Below, one piece after another: positions 40,664 through 49,011 of a stretch of DNA of 64,000 bases (its first letter is position 1; each line of letters begins with the position of its first letter). Source of the DNA: an uncultured Sedimentitalea sp. (lineage in GTDB: Bacteria; Pseudomonadota; Alphaproteobacteria; Rhodobacterales; Rhodobacteraceae). The notes under the pieces are model-generated. The model searched no databases and was not told the origin of the DNA. It saw only the letters and a list, made by a program, of their open reading frames with translations. Where the stretch lies: assembly GCA_947504115.1 (NCBI GenBank), contig CANNGH010000009.1, positions 52,117 to 116,116 on the forward strand. Reading direction: 5' to 3'. The position numbers and the translations under genes were made by a program.

Positions 40664-41152
40664 TCAGCGAAATCCGGACACGACCAGGTCGTGCAGGTCC
40701 AGGATGTTGCCGCGATTGTCGAAGAACAGGTGCAGATCGCAGGCATGGACCTGATCCAGCAGGCGCGGCGACAACGTGAAGTCGGCGCTGAAAAAGGTCG
40801 CGACGGTGCCGATGTCGTGGGGAGTGTCGGCAAAATGGTCGTGGAACCCGTCCGTGGAATGCAACCGCAGCGCTGCCTTCACGCGGGCCGGTTCGCGCGC
40901 GCTGGCGCGGTATTTCAGATGGATGCTGCGGCACTGCAGCCAGCCCTTGTCGGGCAGGGCGATGCCCAGCTCGCTCCAGCGCGGCGGCTCGGCGGAGGAA
41001 TCGAAGATCAGCCGGAACAGCCGGTCCGTCTCCAGCGTGATGCTGCCGCGGTTCTCTTCCAACGCGATATGGGCATGGTTGCCGATATCCGCGCGGCCTG
41101 TCGTCGAGGCCGCGGCGAAGTCGCCGGCGGGGGGGAATCGGTAATTCAGCAA
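40664..41152 (-). CDS. Hypothetical protein of the glycan cluster
   Basis: 162 aa, not recognised. The likely start is TTG at 41152 with AGGAG nine bases upstream. The sequence is beta-rich and soluble, without signal peptide or membrane segment, and reads S-I-T-L-E-T-D-R-L-F-R-L-I-F-D in the middle. It lies 24 bp before the GT2 gene, so it belongs to the same transcript. It might be an accessory or sugar-binding protein; no function is assigned. Confidence 0.6.
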   Translation of the reverse strand: MLNYRFPPAGDFAAASTTGRADIGNHAHIALEENRGSITLETDRLFRLIFDSSAEPPRWSELGIALPDKGWLQCRSIHLKYRASAREPARVKAALRLHSTDGFHDHFADTPHDIGTVATFFSADFTLSPRLLDQVHACDLHLFFDNRGNILDLHDLVVSGFR

Positions 41153-41344
41153 AGCTCTGCTCCTGGCCTGCCTTGCCCGATCACCGGCGGTCGGGTCTTT
41201 TGCAGACGTTCAGGGGTCTTTTAATGACCCTCGCGCAACAGTCAACAAGGCGACGGGAATTGCTGAATCCCGGTTGGCGCTGCCATATGACAGCCAGCCG
41301 GACTGACCCCCGACGGCTCCGGACAAGGGCAGGTGCGCCGGTCG

Positions 41345-41458
41345 TCAGATCTTCTTGACGAACGTCCGCGCGTGGTAGAGCGCCAGCAGGGGCAGGCCCA
41401 CGCAGACGATGATGGCAACGACAAGTCCGGGCACGCCCCAGGCAAAGAATTCGATCAC
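41345..41458 (-). CDS. 37-aa single-pass membrane protein
   Basis: A GTG at 41458 overlaps the stop of the upstream winged-helix gene as GTGA and opens a 37-codon frame. The product has one hydrophobic span (G-L-V-V-A-I-I-V-C-V-G-L-P-L-L-A-L, residues 11-27) and ends R-T-F-V-K-K-I, giving an N-out/C-in prediction by the positive-inside rule. Such microproteins often bind a transporter; the nearby DMT permease is the obvious candidate (inference). Confidence 0.55.
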   Translation of the reverse strand: MIEFFAWGVPGLVVAIIVCVGLPLLALYHARTFVKKI

Positions 41459-41754
41459 GCCACGTCCTCCATCAAGCCGGTCTGACGCAAACGGAGACGT
41501 CCGAAGTCGTTCAGCCGATAACGGTTCAAGAGCCTCTCGTCCCCGACGGTTCCGCCTTCCTCGACCTTCGATTCCAGATGCTCGATAAGGCCGCCGGAAT
41601 GCAGATCGGTCAATGACAGGCGGATGGTGCCCACCCAGTACGGGCCATCCAGCCCGTATTCCTTGCGGATCACGTCGCAAATCTCGTAATCCCACAGCGA
41701 CTCGGATTGTCCCAGCAACTGCAATATGCGGCCCTTGAGATGTACCTGTCCCAT
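41455..41754 (-). CDS. Small winged-helix (PadR-like) protein
   Basis: 99 aa. The pattern I-L-Q-L-L-G-Q-S-E-S-L-W-D-Y-E-I, T-I-R-L-S-L-T-D-L-H-S-G-G-L-I-E and a final R-Y-R-L-N-D-F-G-R is that of a PadR/MarR-like winged helix. It starts 1 bp after the DMT transporter stop and ends in the GTG of the 37-aa gene. A local regulator of the transporter operon is likely; the ligand is unknown. Confidence 0.7.
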   Translation of the reverse strand: MGQVHLKGRILQLLGQSESLWDYEICDVIRKEYGLDGPYWVGTIRLSLTDLHSGGLIEHLESKVEEGGTVGDERLLNRYRLNDFGRLRLRQTGLMEDVA

Positions 41755-41755
41755 T

Positions 41756-42832
41756 TCAGGCTGCCTCCACAGCGCGGATGACCTCGAGAACGCCCCGCCG
41801 TTCGGTGAACAGGACGAAGCTGCCGAACACCGCGATGGCCGCGCCCACGGCGAACCAGATGTCGGGCGTGAGATTGCCGAAGATCCACAGATAGATGAGC
41901 GAGAACGGCCCGTAGAGCGCGGCGATCGCCTGACCGCGCCCGACGCCGATCAGGGGAAAGGACTTGTACCAGGACACATAGCAGAACGCGAAGGTCATGC
42001 CCATCAACACCAGCATCAGCCAGACGCCGGGCTGCGCGAGCGCGATGCCCATCGAAATCCAGAGCGTGTCGCCGGCCAGCAGCCAGGTCACCGGCAGGCC
42101 GATCACGACCCAGATCGCGACTTCGGCGGTAAAGCGCAGCGTGAGACCGATATCGGGATCGCTCACGTCGAGCGCCCGGCCCGCGATGGCGCCCTCGAAG
42201 CCCCAGCCGACGAACGCCATGACGCCGCCGACATATCCGATCCAGCGGTAGCGGTTACCTTCGACGCTCAGATCCGCGATCAGACCGGGCAGGAAGATGA
42301 GCACCGCCCCCGCGACGATCACGATCAGCCCCACGAACGCCCGGCGGGTGATGCGCTCGTGATACCACAGGCGCGCCAGCATGGCGCCCACCAGCGGATA
42401 GAGCAATCCGGACACGGCGGCAAAGCCCGGCCCGACATAGACCAGCGCGACATAGGTGCCGAAAATCGCGAAGCCGCCGGCAAGCCCCGCCGGCAGATAC
42501 CATATCGAGATCCGGCGCTGCTTGAGGGTGCGGAAATAGTCACCGGTCTTGCCGAGCGTGCCGACCCAGACGAACATGAAGAACAGCACCGCGATCGCAT
42601 TCAGGAATGCGACGACCATCGCCGCAAGGATGTTGCCGGCATTGCCTTGCTCGGCCAGTTGAACGAAGGGTTGTTCGTAATAGATGGCCGAGCCGGGAAC
42701 ATACCAGGCGGCCCAGAGAACGGCGCACCATAACGCCCAGATGAACCCCCATCGGACCTGATAGTTCCGGTCCCTGGTTCTCAATCGCTTCAGGTCGGCG
42801 GCATTTGTCATGGGGGTACTCTCGCGACTCAT
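41756..42832 (-). CDS. DMT-superfamily (EamA-like) transporter
   Basis: 358 aa from ATG 42832; ATG 42811 is an alternative with a slightly better purine tract. About ten hydrophobic segments are visible, with two repeats in the EamA manner (for example Y-L-P-A-G-L-A-G-G-F-A-I-F-G-T-Y-V-A-L and F-A-F-C-Y-V-S-W-Y-K-S-F-P-L-I-G-V). Charged residues flank the first span (R-T-R-D-R-N-Y-Q-V-R). These are inner-membrane metabolite exporters or importers; the substrate is unknown. It heads a three-gene unit with the winged-helix and 37-aa genes. Confidence 0.8.
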   Translation of the reverse strand: MSRESTPMTNAADLKRLRTRDRNYQVRWGFIWALWCAVLWAAWYVPGSAIYYEQPFVQLAEQGNAGNILAAMVVAFLNAIAVLFFMFVWVGTLGKTGDYFRTLKQRRISIWYLPAGLAGGFAIFGTYVALVYVGPGFAAVSGLLYPLVGAMLARLWYHERITRRAFVGLIVIVAGAVLIFLPGLIADLSVEGNRYRWIGYVGGVMAFVGWGFEGAIAGRALDVSDPDIGLTLRFTAEVAIWVVIGLPVTWLLAGDTLWISMGIALAQPGVWLMLVLMGMTFAFCYVSWYKSFPLIGVGRGQAIAALYGPFSLIYLWIFGNLTPDIWFAVGAAIAVFGSFVLFTERRGVLEVIRAVEAA

Positions 42833-43202
42833 TGTTTCATCGACCCCGACGCGTTGGAGCCAGATATTCACGGTAGGGAGCGGAAAACGCCCCGTAAAGA
42901 ATTTTTTCGCGCAACCCTTGAAAATGCGCGACAGGCGGGCGGGTAAATTTCCGGTCGAAATCGCCGGCGAAGGGACGGAGGACGGCAACGCCCATATCAG
43001 GGGAAATGCCGCATGCGGAGTCGCGCGTTATCAGCCGTTTCGCGCCGCGTTCCATCGCGCCAAAGGCCACGGGCCGCGCATGTCGTCAATTCGGCAACAG
43101 CGTTAAGCATATATTAACAAATTATTGCCGACCGCGCCCGGATGGTGTTTAAGTGGCGATATTTCGCTCACCCTTTATCCTGTCGAAACAAGGTTCTCCA
43201 GT
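42833..43202. promoter_or_regulatory. Divergent region between the DMT transporter and the outer-membrane protein gene
   Basis: 370 bp without a gene. The half next to the barrel gene is AT-richer (43095-43130) and contains an exact CtrA-type box. Nothing else stands out. Confidence 0.45.
43103..43118. promoter_or_regulatory. CtrA-type binding site TTAA-N7-TTAAC
   Basis: TTAAGCATATATTAAC matches the alphaproteobacterial CtrA consensus (TTAA, seven bases, TTAAC) without mismatch. It lies 85 bp upstream of the beta-barrel ATG, where it could activate or repress that promoter. Confidence 0.6.
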
Positions 43203-43910
43203 ATGTCAACACGTTTGGTTCTTTCTGTTCTTTCCCCCGTCCTGGCGCTGGTCGCAAACGCGGCCATCGCCGGGTCGCTGGCCGAACCGGTCACCGCTCC
43301 GGAGGTTCTGGCCCCCGCATCCGTGACCGACTGGAGCGGCGCCTATGCCGGTGCCTTCGTCGGCTATGGCGAGGGCAGCTATCAGCAGCAAGGTCTGGGC
43401 TATCTCGGCAACGTCGTGGACGTCGATGACGGTCTCGCCGGTGTGCGGATCGGTCATAACTGGCAGAACGGAAAGCTGGTTTTCGGCTTTGACGTGTCCT
43501 ACGGGTCCGGCATCGACGGCACGACGCCACAGGGGACACCGGCCAATCCTTGGTGGGAATGCGGGTCCGGAGATTGCAACGTCTCGATCGACTCGCTGTT
43601 CGTGCTGCGCGGGCGTTTCGGCGGGCTGGTCGCGCCGAACACGCTGATCTACGCTGCCGCGGGTTTCGCGACCGCCGATATCGAGGGCGGTATCTACGAC
43701 AGCTATCAGCAGGGCAGTTCCACCGCCGAGGGTTATACCGTCGGCCTTGGCATCGAGCACAAGTTCAACGACCGCTTCAGCATCTACGCAGAAGCCAATT
43801 ACGTCGATCTCGGCACGCTGGAATTCGGGATTGCCGACGGCGCCGGCAACAGGTTCACCGGCGAAGGCGACTTTTCCACCCTTCTGGTCGGCATCAACTA
43901 TCATTTCTGA
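43203..43910 (+). CDS. Outer-membrane beta-barrel protein (Omp25/RopB-like)
   Basis: 235 aa from ATG 43203; an upstream in-frame ATG lacks a ribosome site. The signal peptide M-S-T-R-L-V-L-S-V-L-S-P ends near A-N-A-A-I-A. The mature part starts W-S-G-A-Y-A-G-A-F-V-G-Y-G and alternates Tyr/Gly-rich strands (G-V-R-I-G-H-N-W, L-I-Y-A-A-A-G-F-A, Y-A-E-A-N-Y-V-D-L-G). It ends V-G-I-N-Y-H-F, with the C-terminal Phe expected by the BAM machinery. This matches the small porin-like outer-membrane barrels common in Alphaproteobacteria. The gene stands alone, with a terminator hairpin after it. Confidence 0.88.
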   Translation: MSTRLVLSVLSPVLALVANAAIAGSLAEPVTAPEVLAPASVTDWSGAYAGAFVGYGEGSYQQQGLGYLGNVVDVDDGLAGVRIGHNWQNGKLVFGFDVSYGSGIDGTTPQGTPANPWWECGSGDCNVSIDSLFVLRGRFGGLVAPNTLIYAAAGFATADIEGGIYDSYQQGSSTAEGYTVGLGIEHKFNDRFSIYAEANYVDLGTLEFGIADGAGNRFTGEGDFSTLLVGINYHF

Positions 43911-43922
43911 GACCGGTCGCAT

Positions 43923-43942
43923 CCGGGCGGCGTGCCGCCCGG
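43923..43942. terminator. Bidirectional hairpin between the convergent barrel and cobO genes
   Basis: CCGGGCGG, loop CGTG, CCGCCCGG: a perfect 8-bp stem that lies between two stop codons 48 bp apart. There is no T-run, but the location fits a shared terminator. Confidence 0.6.
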
Positions 43943-43958
43943 TCCACCGGACCTGCCG

Positions 43959-44573
43959 TCAGAATTCGATGCCCTTCTGCGCCTTGACGCCGTCGCGGAA
44001 GGGATGTTTCAGCAGCGTCATTTCCGTGACCAGATCGGCGGCCTCGATCAGTTCGGGTTTGGCGTTGCGCCCCGTCAGGACCACATGGGTCATCGGCGGT
44101 TTTTGCGTCAGCAGGAAGTCCACCACCTCGTCGATATCCAGGTAATCATAGCGCAGCGCGATGTTGATCTCGTCCAGCAGGACGAACCGGATGTCCGGAT
44201 CGCGGATCAGCGCCTTGGCCTGCTCCCATCCGGACCGCGCGGCGGCGATGTCGCGCTCGCGATCCTGCGTTTCCCATGTGAATCCCTCGCCCGAGACGAC
44301 GAAACGGCATTCGGCGGCGAACCGCTCGCGCAGGAATTCGCGTTCGCCGGTGCTCCAGTTGCCCTTGATGAACTGCACCACGGCGCAGGGCATGCCATGC
44401 GCGATGCAGCGCATGATCATGCCGAACGCGGACGAGCTTTTGCCCTTGCCCGCACCGGTATGGACGATGATCAGGCCCTTTTCCTCGGTCTTGGTCTGCA
44501 TCATCCGGTCGCGCGCGACCTTGATCTTGCGCATCTTCTCGTTGTGGCGGGCGGTGGTTTCGTCCACGTGCAT
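43959..44573 (-). CDS. cobO: Cob(I)yrinic acid a,c-diamide adenosyltransferase
   Basis: 204 aa, the normal CobO/CobA length. It transfers the adenosyl group of ATP to cobalt in corrinoids. The P-loop G-A-G-K-G-K-S-S-S-A-F-G is at about residues 40-51, followed by V-V-Q-F-I-K-G-N-W and L-L-D-E-I-N-I-A-L. AAAGGAT abuts the ATG at 44573 too closely, so the GTG at 44567 may be the real start. No other cobalamin gene is in the window and no B12 box is seen upstream. Confidence 0.93.
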   Translation of the reverse strand: MHVDETTARHNEKMRKIKVARDRMMQTKTEEKGLIIVHTGAGKGKSSSAFGMIMRCIAHGMPCAVVQFIKGNWSTGEREFLRERFAAECRFVVSGEGFTWETQDRERDIAAARSGWEQAKALIRDPDIRFVLLDEINIALRYDYLDIDEVVDFLLTQKPPMTHVVLTGRNAKPELIEAADLVTEMTLLKHPFRDGVKAQKGIEF

Positions 44574-44842
44574 ATCCTTTCGCGCGGGCTGTTTCGCCCG
44601 CCAAGGTGCCCGGCGCCCGCGCGCCCGTCAATGGCGCGGCACGGGGGCGCTTGATCTGGCGCGGGCCGGCGCGCGCTCGGATGGGAACCGCCTCCGCGCC
44701 GGAAAGCGGCATCATTCGGCCGATCACGCTCCGCCCGCCGGAGGATTCCGGCCTATGACGGGGTGTCGCGGGGCGGCGCGGTCGCGTTTTTCGAGATCGG
44801 CGTGCTAGGCGGTTCCGTCCGCCACAATCGATTCGGTAGAAA
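44574..44842. other. Intergenic region between cobO and the type I secretion operon
   Basis: 269 bp, GC-rich, divergent. It must hold promoters for cobO and the secretion genes, but I recognise no boxes, riboswitch or repeat. Confidence 0.35.
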
Positions 44843-46588
44843 ATGCGAAACTCCCAGCCCCTCAACCGCCCCTCCGGCGTTCAGGAACTGAACACGATCA
44901 AGCGACGCTCGCACGGCCTTCTGGTGGCCGTCTTCGTGTTCTCGGTCTTCGTCAATGCGCTGATGCTGACCGGGCCGCTCTATATGCTGCAGGTCTATGA
45001 CCGCGTGCTGGGCGCGCGGTCCGAGGAAACGCTGCTGGCGCTGTCGGTGCTGGTGACCTTCCTGTTCCTGATGATGGGCGTGCTGGATCATGCGCGCGGG
45101 CGGGTGATGGCCCGCGTCGGCGCGCGGTTCCAGTCGGCGCTGGACGGGCGCGTCTTTGCCGCCCATCTGAAACGCACGGCCCGCACCCAAGGCGGTGCCG
45201 CCGGGCGCAATCCGCTGCGCGATGTCGAGGCGGTGCAGCGGCTGCTGGCCTCGCCGGTGTTCCTGGCGCTGTTCGACATTCCCTGGACGCCGCTCTTCGT
45301 GGCCGCGATCTTTCTCTTTCACCCGTATCTGGGCTTTCTCGCCATTGCCGGGGGCGCGGTGCTGGTCGTGCTGGCGCTGCTGAACAAGTGGAGCACATCC
45401 GGTCCGATGGCCGAGGCCAATGCCGCAGCCGCGCGGGCGGAACTGACGGCGCAGCAACTCGCCTCCGAGGCGGAGCTGGTGCAATCGCTGGGCATGCGTG
45501 GCGCCGCCTTCGCGCGCTGGATGACAGCGCGCGGCAAATCGCTGGCGCAGTCCATGGCCTATTCCGACCGGTCGGGATTCTTCACGGTGACCACACGGAC
45601 GCTGCGGCTGTTCCTGCAATCGGCGATGCTGGGGCTGGGCGCGTGGCTGGTCCTTCAGGGCGAGATGACGGCGGGCGCGATGATCGCCGGGTCGATCCTG
45701 CTGGGCCGCGCGCTGGCGCCCATCGAGACGGTGATCGGCCAGTGGCAACTGGTGGATGCGGCGCGGCGCGGGCGCGCGACGGTGATCGACCTGCTGGACC
45801 GGGTGCCGCCCGAGCCCGAGCGCACGCCGCTGCCCGATCCCCGCGCCCTGCTGGTGGCCGAAAACGTGACCGTCGTGCCGCCGGGATCCACGCGGGCGCT
45901 GCTGCGCGGGCTGTCCTTCGTGCTGAAGCCCGGTCAGGCCATGGGCGTGATCGGCCCCTCGGGCGCGGGCAAGTCATCGCTGGCCAAGGCCGTTACCGGC
46001 GCGTGGACCCCGGCGGGCGGGCGGATCCGGCTGGATAACGCGGCGCTGGATCAATACGACCCGGACGTTCTGGGCCGCCATATCGGCTATCTGCCGCAAA
46101 GGGTCACGCTGTTCGACGGCACTATCGCCGAGAACATCGCCCGCCTGCAACCCGATGCCGACCCCGCGAAGATCGTGGAGGCGGCGAAAAAGGCCGCCGC
46201 GCACGAGATGATCCTGGAGCAGCCGCAAGGATACGACACCCCGGTTTCGGCGGTGGGCGGTCAATTGTCGGGCGGGCAGATCCAGCGCATCGGACTGGCC
46301 CGCGCGATGTTCGGCGATCCGGCCATCCTGGTGCTGGACGAGCCGAATTCGAATCTCGACAACGAAGGAACCAAGGCCCTGAACGCCGCGATCCGAACCA
46401 TGAAACAGGAGGGACGGTCGGCGATCGTCATCGCGCACCGCCCCGCCGCGATACAGGAGTGCGACACGCTGCTGATGCTGGAACAGGGAACCCGCGTGGC
46501 CTTTGGCCCGCGCGAGGACGTGCTGAAACGCACGGTGCGCAACCATTCCGAAATCGTGCGCGCGGTCGCGCCGGCAGGTGTCGCATGA
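44843..46588 (+). CDS. Type I secretion ABC transporter (PrtD family permease/ATPase)
   Basis: 581 aa. An N-terminal six-span membrane domain (to about 300) has the [12 protein letters not shown] motif typical of PrtD/AprD exporters. The ATPase domain has Walker [11 protein letters not shown], signature L-S-G-G-Q-I-Q-R-I, Walker [13 protein letters not shown] and the switch V-I-A-H-R-P. No peptidase or CLD domain precedes the membrane part. It powers one-step export of C-terminally signalled proteins such as RTX or proteases. No substrate and no TolC-like protein are in the window. It overlaps the next gene by ATGA. Confidence 0.92.
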   Translation: MRNSQPLNRPSGVQELNTIKRRSHGLLVAVFVFSVFVNALMLTGPLYMLQVYDRVLGARSEETLLALSVLVTFLFLMMGVLDHARGRVMARVGARFQSALDGRVFAAHLKRTARTQGGAAGRNPLRDVEAVQRLLASPVFLALFDIPWTPLFVAAIFLFHPYLGFLAIAGGAVLVVLALLNKWSTSGPMAEANAAAARAELTAQQLASEAELVQSLGMRGAAFARWMTARGKSLAQSMAYSDRSGFFTVTTRTLRLFLQSAMLGLGAWLVLQGEMTAGAMIAGSILLGRALAPIETVIGQWQLVDAARRGRATVIDLLDRVPPEPERTPLPDPRALLVAENVTVVPPGSTRALLRGLSFVLKPGQAMGVIGPSGAGKSSLAKAVTGAWTPAGGRIRLDNAALDQYDPDVLGRHIGYLPQRVTLFDGTIAENIARLQPDADPAKIVEAAKKAAAHEMILEQPQGYDTPVSAVGGQLSGGQIQRIGLARAMFGDPAILVLDEPNSNLDNEGTKALNAAIRTMKQEGRSAIVIAHRPAAIQECDTLLMLEQGTRVAFGPREDVLKRTVRNHSEIVRAVAPAGVA

Positions 46589-47910
46589 GCGCGCTTGCCA
46601 ACCCCGCCGCACACTCCGCCCCGCGCTGGTCGGCCAGGGGGCCGCTGCTGCTGGGCCTGGCGGGGCTGGTGCTGTTGCTGGGCGGCTTCGGCTCGTGGGC
46701 GGTGATGGCCAACATTTCCGGGGCCATCGTGTCGCCGGGGCGGGTCGCCGTCGAGAGCAACCGGCAGGTGGTCCAGCATCCCGATGGCGGTGTCGTCGCT
46801 GAGATCCTGGCGCATGAGGGCGACCGGGTCGAGGCGGGCGACGTGCTGTTGCGGCTGGACCGGTCGGTTCTGCGCTCGGACGCGGAGATCCAGCGCACCC
46901 AGCTTCTCGAGTTTCAGGCCCGCGCCGCCCGCCTGATCGCCGAGCGCGACGGGGCGGAGGCGATCGCGTTTCCCGACGAACTGGTTCAGGCGGCGGCAGA
47001 GCGGCCCGACATGGCCGAGATGGTCCAGGGCCAGAGCAGCCTGTTCGCCACCCGCGCCGAATCGCGTGCCCGCGCGACCGACCAGCTGGAAAGGCGCAAG
47101 GACCAGATCGCCAGCCAGATCGACGGCATCGCCGCCCAGAGCGAGGCGCTGGACCGGCAACTGGAATACATCCGCGAAGAACTGAACGCGCAGAGAAGCC
47201 TGCTGGACCAGGGGCTTGCGCAAGCGCCCCGCGTGCTGGCCCTGCAACGCGAGGAGGCCGGGCTGCTGGGCCGGATCGGTGAATCCGCTGCCTCGGTGGC
47301 CGAACTGAAGGGCCGGGCGACGGAAATCGACCTGGAGATCCTCAAGCTTGCGACCACGGCGCGCGAGGACGCCATTACCGAATTGCGCGATCTGCGGACC
47401 CGCGAACTGGAACTGGCCGAGCAATACCGCGCCACGACCGAGCGGATGTCGCGGCTGGAGATCACGGCACCGGTGGCGGGCGTGGTCTATGACATGCAGG
47501 TTTTCGCCGAACGCTCGGTCATCGTGGCGGCGGAACCGGTGCTGTATCTGGTGCCGCAGGACCGCCCGCTGGTGATCCAGACGCGGGTGGACCCGATCCA
47601 TATCGACCAAGTCTATCCCGGCCAGCCGGTCACGCTGCGCCTGCCGGCGTTCGATTCGCGCACCACGCCGGAATTGTCGGGCACCATCGTGCGGGTTTCG
47701 CCCGATGCCTTCACCGACGAGGCGTCGGGGCAGACCTATTACCGGGCCGAGGTTCTTCCCGACGAGGGCGAACTGGACCGTCTGGAGGGCAAGGAACTGC
47801 TGCCCGGCATGCCGGTCGAGGCGTATCTGCGCACCGACGACCGCACGCCGCTGGCCTATCTGGTCAAGCCGCTGACGGATTATTTCAACCGCGCCTTCCG
47901 CGAAAGATGA
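46585..47910 (+). CDS. Type I secretion membrane fusion protein (HlyD/PrtE family)
   Basis: 441 aa from ATG 46585. One N-terminal transmembrane span ([15 protein letters not shown], about 19-33) is followed by a lipoyl-like half ([15 protein letters not shown]), a long coiled coil (about 110-290) and the second half with [12 protein letters not shown]. It bridges the ABC exporter to an outer-membrane channel. A perfect hairpin follows the stop within 5 bp. Confidence 0.92.
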   Translation: MSALANPAAHSAPRWSARGPLLLGLAGLVLLLGGFGSWAVMANISGAIVSPGRVAVESNRQVVQHPDGGVVAEILAHEGDRVEAGDVLLRLDRSVLRSDAEIQRTQLLEFQARAARLIAERDGAEAIAFPDELVQAAAERPDMAEMVQGQSSLFATRAESRARATDQLERRKDQIASQIDGIAAQSEALDRQLEYIREELNAQRSLLDQGLAQAPRVLALQREEAGLLGRIGESAASVAELKGRATEIDLEILKLATTAREDAITELRDLRTRELELAEQYRATTERMSRLEITAPVAGVVYDMQVFAERSVIVAAEPVLYLVPQDRPLVIQTRVDPIHIDQVYPGQPVTLRLPAFDSRTTPELSGTIVRVSPDAFTDEASGQTYYRAEVLPDEGELDRLEGKELLPGMPVEAYLRTDDRTPLAYLVKPLTDYFNRAFRER

Positions 47911-47914
47911 AACA

Positions 47915-47939
47915 CCGCTGCCGCCCGTCGCGGCAGCGG
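47915..47939 (+). terminator. Hairpin after the type I secretion operon
   Basis: CCGCTGCCGC, loop CCGTC, GCGGCAGCGG: a perfect 10-bp stem beginning 5 bp after the stop of the fusion protein. No T-run follows, so termination may be Rho-assisted. Confidence 0.65.
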
Positions 47940-48068
47940 CCCCTGATGCACTGCAGTGCGCGCGGACAAGCCGGGCGCGCTGCATCGTCGCGCGCTGGAA
48001 ACGTGTCTGCGTCGCGCACCCGGCGAAGTTGATCCGCACGCTGATTAGAGTTGTTTTTTGGATATTTT

Positions 48069-48092
48069 AAGGTTACCTTAGGGAAGGTTAAC
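48069..48092. promoter_or_regulatory. Direct repeat AAGGTTA upstream of the LuxR-type regulator
   Basis: AAGGTTACC at 48069 and AAGGTTAAC at 48084 are spaced 15 bp apart in an AT-rich stretch about 100 bp before the regulator start. A tandem activator or repressor site is possible; 47940-48189 holds no gene. Confidence 0.35.
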
Positions 48093-48189
48093 GCCAGTAC
48101 CTGCCGGGAGTGCCAGCATTTCCGTCAGCTATTTTTAGAAAGTCGGCTTCTGTCTGAATTCCGAAGCCCGAGATCCCGAGGTAACAATT

Positions 48190-48960
48190 GTGAACGAGAG
48201 ATTTCTCGGACTTGATGGTCCGTCAACGTCACTGCTGTCTCTTTCGAAAACCCGGGCGCCGTTTCCGAAGATACGTTTCCCGAACGCCCAGTCGCCCCGC
48301 CAGACGCATTTCGTCCTCATAGAACGGCAGCGCCTGTGGCAGGAATGTCTGTCCCACAGTATCGCGCTGCTGCATCCCGGCATCTCGCTGGTGGGCTGCG
48401 ACTCGATCGAATCCTATCTGGAATGTTACCTGTCGCAAAAGCCGTCCGGCCCCGGCCCGGACGCGATCATATTGCGGTTCAACCAGGCCGAACTGGCCGA
48501 TCCGGAAATCCACGCCGCGACGCGCAGCCTGGTGCGGCAGGCGGCCCCGGTTCCCGTCGTGGTGCTGGCGGCCACCGAGGATCTCGACCAGATGGGCGCG
48601 GTGCTGGATTGCGGCGTCAAGGGTTATATTCCTGCCAGTATCGGATTGGTGGCCATCGTCGATGCGATCCGCATGGCTGCATCGGGCGGCTTCATGCTGA
48701 CGGGGCCGGGGCTGGCGGGGCTTTGCCGGGCGCGGACCGAAAGGAAACCCGTCCCCGATACCGGCCACGGCATCCTGACCCCGCGCGAGGCCGCCGTCGC
48801 CGAGGCATTGCGCCAGGGCAAGCCGAACAAGATCATCGCCTACGAGCTGGGCATGCGCGAGAACACGGTAAAGGTGCATGTCCGCAAGATCCTGAAAAAG
48901 CTGAACGTCTCGAACCGGACCGAAGCGGCATTCCGGCTGAATGAACTGCATGCGGCGTGA
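48190..48960 (+). CDS. LuxR-family regulator with degenerate receiver domain
   Basis: 256 aa from a GTG at 48190 with GAGGT eight bases upstream. The N-terminal part (about 40-165) folds like a receiver, but the acidic pair is I-E-R-Q and the phospho-Asp position reads I-I-L-R-F. The conserved Lys region is G-V-K-G-Y-I-P-A-S, so canonical phosphorylation is unlikely. The C-terminal LuxR HTH is intact: L-T-P-R-E-A-A-V-A-E-A-L, N-K-I-I-A-Y-E-L-G and N-T-V-K-V-H-V-R-K-I-L-K-K-L. It sits at the edge of the EPS genes, next to the export gene whose 3' end faces it, and probably controls that locus. Confidence 0.85.
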   Translation: MNERFLGLDGPSTSLLSLSKTRAPFPKIRFPNAQSPRQTHFVLIERQRLWQECLSHSIALLHPGISLVGCDSIESYLECYLSQKPSGPGPDAIILRFNQAELADPEIHAATRSLVRQAAPVPVVVLAATEDLDQMGAVLDCGVKGYIPASIGLVAIVDAIRMAASGGFMLTGPGLAGLCRARTERKPVPDTGHGILTPREAAVAEALRQGKPNKIIAYELGMRENTVKVHVRKILKKLNVSNRTEAAFRLNELHAA

Positions 48961-49011
48961 GCGCGTGCCGCAGCCCTCATGCGGGGCGCGGTATGGATCG
49001 AATGCACCGCG

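Noticed and set aside
44574..44842. Cobalamin riboswitch upstream of cobO
   Set aside because: No B12-box-like sequence or its surrounding stems could be found in the 269-bp region.
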